NCBI GenBank assembly: GCA_949949035.1
Contig: CATLHJ010000004.1
Span: 26,303-90,302, forward strand
DNA: 64,000 nucleotides
From: an uncultured Clostridia bacterium
Lineage (GTDB): Bacteria; Bacillota; Clostridia; Christensenellales; UBA1242
Direction: 5' to 3'
Program-made: the position numbers and the translations under genes
Part shown: piece by piece, positions 51,754 through 60,793 of the stretch
Position numbering within the stretch: the first letter of the stretch is position 1
Layout of the letters: each line of letters begins with the position of its first letter
Notes under the pieces: model-generated
What the model saw: only the letters and a program-made list of their open reading frames with translations
Database searches by the model: none
What the model was told of the DNA's origin: nothing

Positions 51754-51886
51754 ATATCTCCTACATCACTATTATACTATTACTAACACAATAATCAAAA
51801 TTAATTAGTTATTTGTCTAAAATCTTTAATCATTATTCTCAACAAATCATTATTGGTTTGGAAAATTCTATAGCTTGCTAATATTT

Positions 51887-52804
51887 TTAATTTTGCAACA
51901 ATTTGCCCAGCTTATTCATGACATCAATTTTGTGTTCGATCAAACTATGGGCGTAACGGTTTAAGGTGATTTGCGAATTTTTATGACCTAAAATCTCGGA
52001 CAAGGTTTTGACGTCCATACCACACTCCAAAGCCCGTGTCGCAAAGGTATGGCGTAACGCATGAAAGCCTTTGTGGGTAATGTGCAAGCGTTTTAATAGC
52101 AGTTCAAAACTGCGTTGGTACGAACGTACCGCAATAATTTGGTCGTGGTTGGTGATGACGTAAGCGTGATTGGTTGCCCGTTTTAATTCCTTAAACAAGG
52201 CCATGATTGGTTTAGGAATAGGAATCACCCGTACCGAAGTTTTGGTTTTGGGCGTGTCGTCGACTCGGCCATGACGCGTATCGTAACAAGTACGATTGAC
52301 GTGTAATAACTCCTTACCAAAATCAATGTCGTTCCACTTTAACGCCAATAGTTCACCAATACGTAAACCGGTGTATAAGCACACGATAATGCCGTACAAT
52401 TTCTTTTTCTTGCTGGTCAAAACAAATTGTTCAATTTGCTTCTGCTCTGTAACGGTAAAACATACGACTTGTTTTTCCGTAATCTTGGGGCGTTGAATTT
52501 TAGTGCCAACATTTTCGGCAATTAGTCTCAGGTTATACGCCGTCTTTAAGGAACTTTGCATTACCGAGATGATCGTATTGACGGAATTAGCCGACAAACC
52601 TTGCCGTGTCTTTAAGTTACCACCTTGCAACAAGCTCATGACAAATTGTTGCAAAACCAACGGCGTCAGTTCGCCCAATGCGTAATCACCCACCCCGCCA
52701 AGGTGTTGCCGCACCAGTTCCGTGTAACGCGCATAGGTACGGCTTTTGCTTGTTGGTTTAACATAGTTTTCCAACCAAGTTGCTAACCATTCTTTGTATA
52801 GCAT
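51887..52804 (-). CDS. int: Tyrosine recombinase (integrase)
   Basis: A 305-residue integrase with an N-terminal SAM-like core-binding domain (about 1-95) and catalytic residues in TGLRIGELLALKWND, the HALRHTFATRALE box, ILGHKNSQITLNRY (nucleophile Tyr about 284). It lacks the long N-terminal region of the element 1 integrase. Separated from rep by a GC-rich noncoding stretch of about 170 bp. The attachment site is unresolved. Confidence 0.92.
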   Translation of the reverse strand: MLYKEWLATWLENYVKPTSKSRTYARYTELVRQHLGGVGDYALGELTPLVLQQFVMSLLQGGNLKTRQGLSANSVNTIISVMQSSLKTAYNLRLIAENVGTKIQRPKITEKQVVCFTVTEQKQIEQFVLTSKKKKLYGIIVCLYTGLRIGELLALKWNDIDFGKELLHVNRTCYDTRHGRVDDTPKTKTSVRVIPIPKPIMALFKELKRATNHAYVITNHDQIIAVRSYQRSFELLLKRLHITHKGFHALRHTFATRALECGMDVKTLSEILGHKNSQITLNRYAHSLIEHKIDVMNKLGKLLQN

Positions 52805-52827
52805 TTTTCTCTCCTTTTAACCTTAAA

Positions 52828-52973
52828 AAGTATACTTTGAGAGCGCGGCGTGTGCTTGTATATAACAAGTGGCGTCGCTAAAGCTCCGCCAACAAGCACC
52901 CGCCACTCCACCACTGTAACGCGTCCACAAGCGGTGGCTGGCGGGCTAAAGCCAGCGCCCAGCACACCGTCCG
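52828..52973. other. GC-rich hairpin region (candidate origin or packaging signal)
   Basis: A noncoding stretch between int and rep, clearly GC-richer than its surroundings, with overlapping inverted repeats, for example GCTGGC (52937-52942) with GCCAGC (52951-52956), and CCACC near 52909 with GGTGG near 52933. In filamentous phages the intergenic region carries the double-strand origin nicked by Rep and the packaging hairpin. Confidence 0.45.
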
Positions 52974-53900
52974 TCAGTTACTTTTTCGCATTTTGGCAAT
53001 CGTCGTCGGGCTAACTTTGCCTTGGATTTTACCAGTGTTGATACAAGTAAAATCATCAAACAGCAAAAGTTTGCGGTCTTCGCGGCCAATCCGACAGACC
53101 ACATCCGTATTCATGATGTCACTCACAAAGTATTGGTACAGACCTTTACTGTACACAATTCTTTCTTCCGTTTTTTCTAAGTATTTGCAGATGTATTGCA
53201 GTTCTCTGATTAGGTCTTTATTGCTGGCGATATATTCAAAATCAGTACGACCAAACCGACCATTAAAATAACTGTTTTGAATGGTCGTGGTTCGTTTATG
53301 TAAAGACAAATTGTAATCGGTATGGCTAAATAATTCACCAACCATGGCTTCTGACGCAATACGGAATAAACCGTGGAAATGCAACCGTTTGGTTACGGGT
53401 GCCCGTTCCCAAACGCCCAGATACTGCCAATGTTGGCGATAACACAAATTACGGAAACAAGTTTGCAAACCTTTCTTAAACGATTGTTCAGTATGTTTCG
53501 CGTCATCGTAAGTAAATGTTGCGAAGTAATTAAAATCAATTAAGCTAGCTTTACGAAACATTCGTGTACGACGAGCGATTAAGTTTCGTTTTTTGCGTTC
53601 CATTTGGCGTTGTAGAAAGTTTTGACATTGTTCGTTATCCTTGAAATATGGCGTCATTGCTTGGGTAATTTTTGCTACGCGTTCACGGCGTGGTAAATCA
53701 ATGTGTTCCTTGTATAATTCGTTAAACAATGCTTTGCGTGAAGGCAACGGCAGACAGGGCTTGGGCGTCCCCAAGTCCTGTTCACCTTGCATAAGTGGTT
53801 CTTCTGGAGTTAGCTTTCGTTTCTTTACAAACCTTGTGATGTGAGGAATCGCAATATAATGGCTGCCATCAAAATACACTTTTGCATCAAGATACGCCAT
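52974..53900 (-). CDS. rep: HUH rolling-circle replication initiator
   Basis: A 308-residue Rep. Motif 1 NYFATFTYDD (about 124-133), motif 2 RLHFHGLFRI with the H-x-H metal pair (about 172-181), and motif 3 YICKYLEK (236-243) with the nucleophile Tyr and the supporting Lys, in the single-domain layout of Microviridae-like and inovirus-type Reps. It nicks the origin to start rolling-circle replication of the phage. Start ATG 53900 chosen from its ribosome site AAAGGCGGTGG; ATG 53951 would overlap the previous gene by 65 bp. The last 60 residues are without recognised domains. Confidence 0.85.
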   Translation of the reverse strand: MAYLDAKVYFDGSHYIAIPHITRFVKKRKLTPEEPLMQGEQDLGTPKPCLPLPSRKALFNELYKEHIDLPRRERVAKITQAMTPYFKDNEQCQNFLQRQMERKKRNLIARRTRMFRKASLIDFNYFATFTYDDAKHTEQSFKKGLQTCFRNLCYRQHWQYLGVWERAPVTKRLHFHGLFRIASEAMVGELFSHTDYNLSLHKRTTTIQNSYFNGRFGRTDFEYIASNKDLIRELQYICKYLEKTEERIVYSKGLYQYFVSDIMNTDVVCRIGREDRKLLLFDDFTCINTGKIQGKVSPTTIAKMRKSN

Positions 53901-54111
53901 CACCACCGCCTTTACGCAACTGCCGTTGGTATTTACGATCTTCCCGATCAATCTTGCGGAAAGTTCGTTTCATATTCTTAAAAATGTACTGACAAATTTT
54001 TTGATTGTATTTTTCTGGCACATAATCCACGGTATCTAAAGTGTGTTCAAAACTTTGGTAATACCGCACTAAGGTGGCATCAATTAAATCGTTCTTGTGA
54101 AAGTTTAGCAT
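53887..54111 (-). CDS. Small hypothetical protein
   Basis: A 74-residue basic protein (MLNFHKNDLIDATLVRYYQS...). ATG 54111 follows AAAAGGAGT. Overlaps the Zot gene by 32 bp and the rep start by 14 bp. Its highly basic C-terminus (KRTFRKIDREDRKYQRQLRK) could bind nucleic acid. No family recognised. Confidence 0.6.
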   Translation of the reverse strand: MLNFHKNDLIDATLVRYYQSFEHTLDTVDYVPEKYNQKICQYIFKNMKRTFRKIDREDRKYQRQLRKGGGDGVS

Positions 54112-54922
54112 CGGGTTTACTCCTTTTAACATAAAAATTTGCTGGCAACTCGTCATCGTTATTTTCTAGGTAGTCAAGGTAACCTTGTAAAGATTCTTCC
54201 GTGGGCTGACTTGCTTGGTAATCAAAATCTTCGTCAAAATGTCCCGCATAGAATTTGGGCTTACAACACTGGCTATCGTACATCGCGAACACATTGTAAT
54301 CAGCCACCACGAATTCTTCCGTGTAGCACGCGGTATCCTGTTTCCCAGAGGCCAGATAACGATCAAATAACTGACTATTGGCAATCTTACGAATTAACCA
54401 TCGCAAACCACAAACCCGTTTACGGTCATCGTAAGTCAGCCACAGTTGCACGATTTCCACAAACTGGGCTAACTCTCTAATGTTCACATCAATTAACATT
54501 GGGCGTTGGGTGTCTAAATAAATATCTAAATTATTGTGTCCATGCTGTTCGTACCACCGGCTCTGCCATTCAGGGAAATACATGCTCATGCGACTATTCA
54601 AGTATTTTTGAGCTTCCGTAATGCCAATTACTTCGTAAGGCAGATTAAAATGGGTCTTAACATACGGATTAGCAAACCCCAACCGAAATGGGTTAATCAT
54701 CCGACTGGTGCGTGGGCGGTAACGAAACTTACGGAAAGTAATGGCGTAATTCGCACTAACACAGTGTTTAGGGACACTTAAATTAAAACCACATTCATTC
54801 TTATTTGTTATCTCATTGGCCATTTTACGATTACGCGTTTTGTCAAAAGCAAATTGATTTAAGCAGTGCGTCATGTAACAAGTCTTCCCCGTTCGTGGTG
54901 GGGCAAAAATAATGGTAATCAT
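54080..54922 (-). CDS. zot: Zot/pI-type phage assembly ATPase
   Basis: A 280-residue Zot-domain ATPase, the hallmark morphogenesis protein of filamentous phages. Walker A FAPPRTGKT (residues 6-14), the Walker B-like VIGITEAQKYLNSRMS (about 99-113) that is typical of the family (IDEAQ.yl.SR), and the DIYLDTQRPMLIDVNIREL segment (about 134-152). No clear C-terminal membrane segment. Start ATG 54922 overlaps the spike stop (TAATG); the longer reading lies inside the spike gene. Coupled to the spike gene, as element 1's ATPase is to its coiled-coil gene. Confidence 0.88.
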   Translation of the reverse strand: MITIIFAPPRTGKTCYMTHCLNQFAFDKTRNRKMANEITNKNECGFNLSVPKHCVSANYAITFRKFRYRPRTSRMINPFRLGFANPYVKTHFNLPYEVIGITEAQKYLNSRMSMYFPEWQSRWYEQHGHNNLDIYLDTQRPMLIDVNIRELAQFVEIVQLWLTYDDRKRVCGLRWLIRKIANSQLFDRYLASGKQDTACYTEEFVVADYNVFAMYDSQCCKPKFYAGHFDEDFDYQASQPTEESLQGYLDYLENNDDELPANFYVKRSKPDAKLSQERFN

Positions 54923-56760
54923 TATTTCACCAACACATAGTGCGTTTTTCCACTGGAATAATACATCGTATCGCCATCCCACCAAAAATACTTTGGATCA
55001 AGATAGATATTCCATTTCTTAGGCAGCCAAGTTGAAGTGGCAACATCTAATACATAAAATTGATTGTTAGTGACATCTGAATAATAAGTGTTTTCGCCGT
55101 CGGACCAGATATAACTAGTCACTTGTGGAACAAAGCCATTCCAGGTTTTATTTACCCAGGTATTCGTACCTTTTTGTAATACATATTGGTAATCATCCCT
55201 TAACGAAAAGTAGGTATTTACCCCATCGGACCAGATCCGACTGCCATGAAAATAGTCGTTATACACGCCTTGCCAAGAAATTTTGACCCACGTTGAATTT
55301 TGACGATTCAAAATATAGTTGTTGTTCGGGTTCATCGTCGATAGATAAATATCGGTACCGTCCGTCCATATTTCACTTTTATTGGGGTAAGCCATGCCAC
55401 CCCAAACCTTTTCTTCCCAAGTTGTCGTGGCTTTATTTAAGACATATTGTTTCAAATAAGTTGAGTAGTAAATATTAGTTCCATCCGACCAAATATAACT
55501 GGCGCTAAATGATGTAAGGCTACCACTCCAAGTCTTAGTTGACCACTCACCGGTATTATGGTTATAAACGTATTGCGTACTACTTGATGAATAATATAGG
55601 TTCTCACCATCTGACCAAATGCTTGCTCCCGACAAATTTTTATCATTAACAACTGTGAAACTTACCGGTTCAAAGTAACTTTCTTTTTTGGTTAAACTGG
55701 CAACAAACGTTACATCACACTTAATTTGATAATTCGCAACTTCAACTAATTCACCATCCACCAACCAGCCGTCAAAAATTATGTTATCTGCCAATGTTAA
55801 ATCAGGGGCATTAACATAATCGTTATCACGAACAGTTAGATTAACAACAGTCTTTCCGTCTTGCTTAAAGATTACTGTGTGTAATTTAGTAAATACCGCG
55901 AAATAATTGGTATCCGCCGTAATCGGCGTGTTAGCAACACCAATCAAATTCGTGCCATCTATTGACCAACCATCAAATTCATAACCATCTTTAACTGGAG
56001 TTTCGGGCAATGCTGCCGTTTGGTCCTTAACTAAAATTTGCTGTTCAATATTCTCACCATCGACTGTGAAATTGACGGTATAGCGATAAATAACATCGGC
56101 GACGAAACGAGTATTCTTGGTAATATGATAGGTACTCAAATCGACGGGTTCCCCATTAACCGTCCAGCCGTTAAAGATTATGTTCTCCGTCGAAGCCGGA
56201 TTGGGATCAGCAGCAATGGCGTTATAGTCTAGTAATTGAATGTTACAAATTATTCCGTTAAACTCAAATGTCGCGACTACTTGGTTTTCTAATTCCAGAT
56301 TAGCAATGACTTGTTCGTAATACTTAATGTTCTTTTTTAAGACATATAGTTGATTATTCAGGTCGTCAACCACTGTCTGGTTAGCAGCAATAATGCCTTG
56401 CAAGTTAGCAATCGTATTGGCTTGTGCTTGTTCCGTATTTTGTAATCGGTCAATTCGTTCTTTTAATCCTTGGTTATTTTTACTTAATAAACTAATCTCG
56501 TTATTTAAGGTATTGACATTGTTGTAATACTCATCGACCAAAGTTTTATAATACGCAACTTGTGCAATCAGTTCACTTTCACTTTTAGCACCATCGTTAT
56601 AGCCGTCTTGGTAACTTTGTTGGATTTCTTCGTAAGTGTAATATTTGTTATCCGTAATGCTGGCGGTAATCATGGGCCAGCAGCAATACCCGACAATCGC
56701 CAAGATTGCAACCGTAATTACGGAAATGATACTCACAATTAAGGCTTTCAAATTCATCAC
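54922..56760 (-). CDS. Candidate receptor-binding spike: coiled coil, InlB repeats, six-bladed propeller
   Basis: A 612-residue protein. One N-terminal membrane anchor (VSIISVITVAILAIVGYCC), a long coiled coil (about 60-155), three InlB-type repeats (about 165-370; for example YEFDGWSIDGTNLIG), then six repeats of about 38-48 residues (about 372-612) of the form IWSDGxNxYYS....YVLN..T.TW..K.W.G. Six W/G/Y-rich blades of this sort suggest a kelch-like beta-propeller, a common carbohydrate-binding head. Its 3' end is coupled to the Zot gene. A receptor-binding or adsorption role is inferred; a conversion-type adhesin is the alternative. Confidence 0.75.
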   Translation of the reverse strand: MMNLKALIVSIISVITVAILAIVGYCCWPMITASITDNKYYTYEEIQQSYQDGYNDGAKSESELIAQVAYYKTLVDEYYNNVNTLNNEISLLSKNNQGLKERIDRLQNTEQAQANTIANLQGIIAANQTVVDDLNNQLYVLKKNIKYYEQVIANLELENQVVATFEFNGIICNIQLLDYNAIAADPNPASTENIIFNGWTVNGEPVDLSTYHITKNTRFVADVIYRYTVNFTVDGENIEQQILVKDQTAALPETPVKDGYEFDGWSIDGTNLIGVANTPITADTNYFAVFTKLHTVIFKQDGKTVVNLTVRDNDYVNAPDLTLADNIIFDGWLVDGELVEVANYQIKCDVTFVASLTKKESYFEPVSFTVVNDKNLSGASIWSDGENLYYSSSSTQYVYNHNTGEWSTKTWSGSLTSFSASYIWSDGTNIYYSTYLKQYVLNKATTTWEEKVWGGMAYPNKSEIWTDGTDIYLSTMNPNNNYILNRQNSTWVKISWQGVYNDYFHGSRIWSDGVNTYFSLRDDYQYVLQKGTNTWVNKTWNGFVPQVTSYIWSDGENTYYSDVTNNQFYVLDVATSTWLPKKWNIYLDPKYFWWDGDTMYYSSGKTHYVLVK

Positions 56761-57260
56761 AACACCACCTTTAAGACCGCCCCGTTAATGTTCATGTAGG
56801 CATTCAGATACGAAATCGAATTGTTTTGGTTATGTGTGGCAATGGTTACTTTGGTACTATTGGCTAAATACTCCACCGTGAAATTCAGTTGTGCGGTGGT
56901 AATCACTATTCCGTCTAAATCATAAAACTTAATTATTAAATCACCGCTTATTTTGCCGGCGGTTTGCGTAACATTGTTCAAAGGACGACCATTGAAAAAT
57001 AAATAGTAATCACTTTTGGTGCCGTCAAAATCTTGGTTAGCATAAGTAGTAATGCTGGTATAGTTCACAAAATCATCGGTGGCAAAATCAATGATTCCGT
57101 AATCAAATTTAGAAAATTCTTGGTAAGAATTGAGTTCGTCATAAACAAACACCGAACCATATTCTCCGCTCTTAATATCTAATATACGAAATAACTCAAT
57201 GCCACAAACCATCCCAACAATGATTAAGATTGCGCAAATTAAATAATGTTTCCACTTCAT
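56757..57260 (-). CDS. Membrane-anchored hypothetical protein
   Basis: A 167-residue protein: an N-terminal membrane helix (LICAILIIVGMVCGIELFRIL), then a beta-rich domain outside (FNGRPLNNVTQTAGKISGDL, VTIATHNQNNS). ATGA overlaps on both sides tie it to the neighbouring two membrane proteins, so all three are probably made together. Likely minor virion protein, by inference. Family unknown. Confidence 0.65.
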   Translation of the reverse strand: MKWKHYLICAILIIVGMVCGIELFRILDIKSGEYGSVFVYDELNSYQEFSKFDYGIIDFATDDFVNYTSITTYANQDFDGTKSDYYLFFNGRPLNNVTQTAGKISGDLIIKFYDLDGIVITTAQLNFTVEYLANSTKVTIATHNQNNSISYLNAYMNINGAVLKVVL

Positions 57261-58519
57261 AACACCACCCCCGAATTCGTGTTAATTAGTTTTACATTGA
57301 TGGTGGTAATGCTTTCTGCGGTTAAGCCGGTATCTTTCAGTGAGCCCACCATTAAACGAAATTCGCGTTCTGTGGTACTGCTAATGGTTAATTGCTTAAC
57401 CGTAATGCCATTAAGCGCATAATAATCAAAACCCAAGACATTGACATTCAGGTTATCAAGATTAAACACTACATTAATTTCAATCTGGTCATAATTCTTT
57501 AATTCGTTAATCAGTTCGGTTGGCAACACATAATAAAAGCCATTATCCGCCGTACTGTAGCGTGGCACAAAATTTTGTTCAGTTAGATTATAAGTTGTTG
57601 TTGCTTGCCAATATTCAACTTCGTCAGTAATTCCTGTCAAATTAAATTCACTATCACCGGCTACACTTTGAAATAAAGATTGTTTTGTCCAAACCATGCC
57701 GCGTTGATCATAGTGCGTGGACATGGTAAAGTAACTATTAATTAACCCGTTATAACCAATCGGGTCGGGTTTAGCATTACCATGTTCGTCTAATTCATAA
57801 ATGTGCAAAAAATCGCCTAAGTCAATTAAGCTAAGTACACCATCACCAGTACCGTTTGAACTTGACTTAATAATTTGTCTAATTTTCAGTAATAAATCAA
57901 CGTAGGTGTATTTGTGGTCGTAATACGTGGTTGTGTTCCAATTACTACCTTGGCTAAACATCCCCCAATCCGTAAAAAATGCCTTAAAAAAGTTACCGGT
58001 CGACTTACCTAAATCAAACCCTGTGGTGCTAGTTTGGTAAGTACCATCCATGGCCACAGCATAAGTATCGCCGTCCAAATCAATATACATTTTATCGCCC
58101 CAGCCATAGGTGTGCCCCGTTTCAAACGAAGCATTATTAAAACTATCGTAATAAAAAACATCACTGCTTTCACCAGTAGTCGGGTTAACATACGGGATAA
58201 TTTTACCATTCGTATCCCAGGTCATTTGAAAGCCACGGGCATACACCGCCGATTTCGACAATCCACTATAACTGTTAATCCTAAACTCAATTACTTCGTA
58301 GCCGTGGTTATTTTTGTTTGCATAATAATTAGCTTCCAGCACTGGTAAATCTCGATCAGTAACTGGATCATAAACTGTTGTGGCATAAGTAGAAGTGATA
58401 CTGGTTGGCAGTTTGTTCTTACCAAACGTCTTAAAGTAGATTAAAAGTAAGGTCATTAAAACCGCCATGACTGTCACTAATACTAACGCCACATTGGCAA
58501 TTTTGATTGCAATTCGCAT
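57257..58519 (-). CDS. Membrane-anchored hypothetical protein
   Basis: A 420-residue protein: N-terminal membrane helix (IANVALVLVTVMAVLMTLLLIYF), then about 380 residues of predicted beta-rich, Tyr/Thr/Asn-rich ectodomain. No family recognised. First of three coupled membrane proteins upstream of the Zot ATPase. Its size and topology fit a virion or spike protein. AAGGAG ribosome site. Preceded by a 68-bp gap from the small-gene pair. Confidence 0.65.
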   Translation of the reverse strand: MRIAIKIANVALVLVTVMAVLMTLLLIYFKTFGKNKLPTSITSTYATTVYDPVTDRDLPVLEANYYANKNNHGYEVIEFRINSYSGLSKSAVYARGFQMTWDTNGKIIPYVNPTTGESSDVFYYDSFNNASFETGHTYGWGDKMYIDLDGDTYAVAMDGTYQTSTTGFDLGKSTGNFFKAFFTDWGMFSQGSNWNTTTYYDHKYTYVDLLLKIRQIIKSSSNGTGDGVLSLIDLGDFLHIYELDEHGNAKPDPIGYNGLINSYFTMSTHYDQRGMVWTKQSLFQSVAGDSEFNLTGITDEVEYWQATTTYNLTEQNFVPRYSTADNGFYYVLPTELINELKNYDQIEINVVFNLDNLNVNVLGFDYYALNGITVKQLTISSTTEREFRLMVGSLKDTGLTAESITTINVKLINTNSGVVL

Positions 58520-58586
58520 CGTTTCTCTCCTTTTAAGACAGCAAACAAGAGAGTAGTTAAACTACTCCCTTGTCCTGTCGTCAGTT

Positions 58587-58928
58587 TTATTTCAGCAACA
58601 TTTGCAAAAGCATTTTGTCGCTGTTACGGTAGGGTTTAATCTTGCATTCAAAGACTTCCCCATTCTCGTCCGTAGAACGCACCGCATACGAGTTACCGTT
58701 AATCGTGCGCCCCGACTTTTCATCGTGCAGTTCGTAGGGTGTAATCACCAATTCCGCAGTCATGGCGTTACCAAACACAATGTCCAGTACCGCATAACCA
58801 CCAATATCCATTGGCGACATACTGGCTTTTACTGGTTTACGCCGCAAGGTACCTTTCACGAAATAACTGTAAAAAGTCTTGCCATTTTTCTCGTAAGTTT
58901 CGCGTTCAACTAAAATTTTCTTTTCCAT
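58587..58928 (-). CDS. Small beta-rich protein, possible ssDNA-binding protein
   Basis: A 113-residue soluble protein (MEKKILVERETYEKNGKTFYS...), beta-rich with YSYFVKGTLRRKPVKAS and IKPYRNSDKMLLQMLL. Size and context (early gene of a filamentous-type element, next to a basic protein) would suit a pV-like ssDNA-binding protein with an OB fold, but I see no diagnostic motif. GGAGGGG ribosome site. Confidence 0.5.
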   Translation of the reverse strand: MEKKILVERETYEKNGKTFYSYFVKGTLRRKPVKASMSPMDIGGYAVLDIVFGNAMTAELVITPYELHDEKSGRTINGNSYAVRSTDENGEVFECKIKPYRNSDKMLLQMLLK

Positions 58929-58937
58929 TTCCCCTCC

Positions 58938-59201
58938 TTATTTGCCTTTCCCAATAATGCGTGAAAGGCGTTTCGCTTCGGCTTTTGATTTGCCTTCCCC
59001 TAATGCAGTTTTGTACTTGTACAAACCCGCTTGGTCGGAACGACACATTAAGTAACCCGAACGCAAACCCGCTTCGTAATCGGTCAAGGGTTTACCTTCT
59101 TTTTCCCCATGCTTGTGAACTTTGGCTCTGCGTTCGTCTGCAAAGCTTTCCGCGCGCTTACTGGGGATTGCCCAACGGCGTTCTTTATTTTGTTTTGCCA
59201 T
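58938..59201 (-). CDS. Small basic hypothetical protein
   Basis: An 87-residue, strongly basic protein (MAKQNKERRWAIPSKRAE...), first gene of the element 2 operon, AATGGAGGTGCTGT ribosome site. No membrane segment, so not a coat protein. The conserved-looking middle LTDYEAGLRSGYLMCRSDQAG is familiar from hypothetical proteins on small phages. Function unknown. Confidence 0.6.
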   Translation of the reverse strand: MAKQNKERRWAIPSKRAESFADERRAKVHKHGEKEGKPLTDYEAGLRSGYLMCRSDQAGLYKYKTALGEGKSKAEAKRLSRIIGKGK

Positions 59202-59275
59202 ACAGCACCTCCATTTTTCGTTTAACTGAACTTACCAAGAGCGTTCTAAAATGGAATCACTATTCCCGGCGATTG

Positions 59276-59339
59276 TTTGCCTTGTGGCCACTATTTGGCA
59301 AACTTAAATCGACCTAGCCAATTACGAACGCCAGTTCGC
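59276..59339. other. Hairpin-bearing intergenic region at the right end of element 2
   Basis: Two clear hairpins: GTTTGCC (59276-59282) with GGCAAAC (59298-59304), and CGAAC (59326-59330) with GTTCG (59335-59339). They lie between the first element gene and the terminator of the neighbouring ATPase gene; a promoter, an origin or an attachment region is possible. Confidence 0.4.
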
Positions 59340-59374
59340 TTTGCTCTCAGCAATCAGTTAACGGGAGCATTATA

Positions 59375-59405
59375 GAAAAAAGCCAAACCGAATGATATGG
59401 TTTGA
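59375..59405 (-). terminator. Terminator of the AAA ATPase gene
   Basis: Minus-strand CAAACC (59405-59400), loop, GGTTTG (59390-59385), then a T-run. Marks the transcriptional boundary between the ATPase gene and element 2. Confidence 0.75.
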
Positions 59406-59478
59406 CTGGTGAACTTTTAATCTTCAATGGTGGTAAATTTATCCTACATTGAAGATAATTAGCTAATCATGGAGCTTT

Positions 59479-60684
59479 TTATTGCAATAACCAATCGATC
59501 GCGTTTTCGACAAGAATTCCATTGTAATTACCGGTCGTGAATTTATCTAACGTTAAGATGGTCTTTTTATAATTATCTTTCACTGATTCAAGCGGGGAAA
59601 TTTCTCTTGCAAAAGTTTTTTCGTCACTCACGTTCGCAGAGACTTGAAAATATTCAGTAACTCCATTCTTTTGCACGACAAAGTCAATTTCCTTATCCCC
59701 AACTTTACCAACATTAACTTTATAATTTCGCCTGATTAGTTCAAGGTAGACTATATTTTCAAGCATAAAACCCAGATCTAAATTTCGTTTTGTGATGAGA
59801 TGATTTCTCAATCCAACATCAACGATATAAAACTTTTTATTCGTTTTTAGGATTTCCTTACCCTGAATATTGTAACGCTCAACTGGATAAAAAATAAATG
59901 CGGCTGTAAGTGCCGTAACATAAGTACTAACTGTATGGTCAGAAACTTTCCGATTGTTAGAATTGAGATAATCTGTAATGCCCTTTATACTTACAGGATT
60001 ACCAATCACATCCGCTAAATATCTTGTGATAGATTTTAATAATGCCACGTCAAAATTTATATCCTTGTTCGATCTGTTTTGCCTTTCTTCAACATCCTTA
60101 ACAATGATTGTATTGTAGATACCTTCAAGGTAATCTTCAATTTTTTCGTCATTATTCATAACGGCGGTATATGGAAAACCACCATTTTTCAGGTACCTTG
60201 CGAAGGCATCATCTTTGGTAAGATTTCCATTTAATTCGTAATATTCCTTAAAAGAAAGTGGCAACATGGATATTTCAATATATCTTCCCGAAAGTAAGGT
60301 AGCAAGATCACCTGACAAGGTATACGCATTAGAACCAGTAATATAAATATCGACTTTATCTTGTACATATAAACTGTCTACCACTCTTTGGAAATTAGCA
60401 ACATTTTGGATTTCATCAAGCAAAATATAATTCCATTGATCCTTGCATAACTTTTCACAAATGTATTTATATAGCACTTTATAATCACGCAACTCTTCAA
60501 ATTGTAGATCTTCAAAATTGATTGAAATGATTTGAGAATCATTTACTCCGTTGTCTTTAAGATAATTCTCAAACAATTTTAATAAAGTTGATTTTCCACA
60601 CCTTCTTATCCCGGTTACAACTTTGATAAGTTTTTCGTGCTTCCACTTGATTAACTTACTAAGATATTCGTTGCGTTGTAACAT
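59479..60684 (-). CDS. AAA_14/DUF4143 ATPase
   Basis: A 401-residue protein of the AAA ATPase plus DUF4143 family, common in uncultured Firmicutes and often on mobile DNA. Walker A VVTGIRRCGKSTLL (about residues 22-35), Walker B YILLDEIQN (about 85-93), sensor DIYITGSNAYTLSG (about 112-125), then a C-terminal DUF4143 domain with a PD-(D/E)xK-like nuclease region ending in KVGDKEIDFVVQKNG. The function is unknown. ATG 60684 follows AAGGAG. Confidence 0.9.
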   Translation of the reverse strand: MLQRNEYLSKLIKWKHEKLIKVVTGIRRCGKSTLLKLFENYLKDNGVNDSQIISINFEDLQFEELRDYKVLYKYICEKLCKDQWNYILLDEIQNVANFQRVVDSLYVQDKVDIYITGSNAYTLSGDLATLLSGRYIEISMLPLSFKEYYELNGNLTKDDAFARYLKNGGFPYTAVMNNDEKIEDYLEGIYNTIIVKDVEERQNRSNKDINFDVALLKSITRYLADVIGNPVSIKGITDYLNSNNRKVSDHTVSTYVTALTAAFIFYPVERYNIQGKEILKTNKKFYIVDVGLRNHLITKRNLDLGFMLENIVYLELIRRNYKVNVGKVGDKEIDFVVQKNGVTEYFQVSANVSDEKTFAREISPLESVKDNYKKTILTLDKFTTGNYNGILVENAIDWLLQ

Positions 60685-60793
60685 ATTTTCTCCTTGTAAC
60701 TATAATAACACTTAAATTTATTATATACAACAGCTTTCGCTCTATTCAGCGAAAACTTTAATTTCTGCATGGTTTTCGCTACATTAACTTAGA

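Larger units (their letters stand above)
51887..59369. mobile_element. Element 2: inovirus-like provirus
   Basis: A single leftward gene cluster of about 7.5 kb: two small proteins, two single-membrane-segment proteins, a membrane coiled-coil spike with a propeller, a Zot/pI ATPase, a small protein, an HUH Rep and a tyrosine integrase at the left end. Size, gene order and the Zot plus Rep pair fit a filamentous-phage (inovirus-type) provirus. Limits are gene-based: left is the integrase stop, right is the terminator of the next gene. I could not find att repeats by eye. Confidence 0.75.

Noticed and set aside
52783..52965. Minus-strand 60-codon frame in the GC-rich region before int
   Set aside because: No ribosome site, composition set by the inverted repeats, and it overlaps the integrase start.
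51840..59480. Direct repeats marking att sites of element 2
   Set aside because: By eye only short AT-rich matches are shared by both flanks; none exceeds what chance would give, so no boundaries are claimed.
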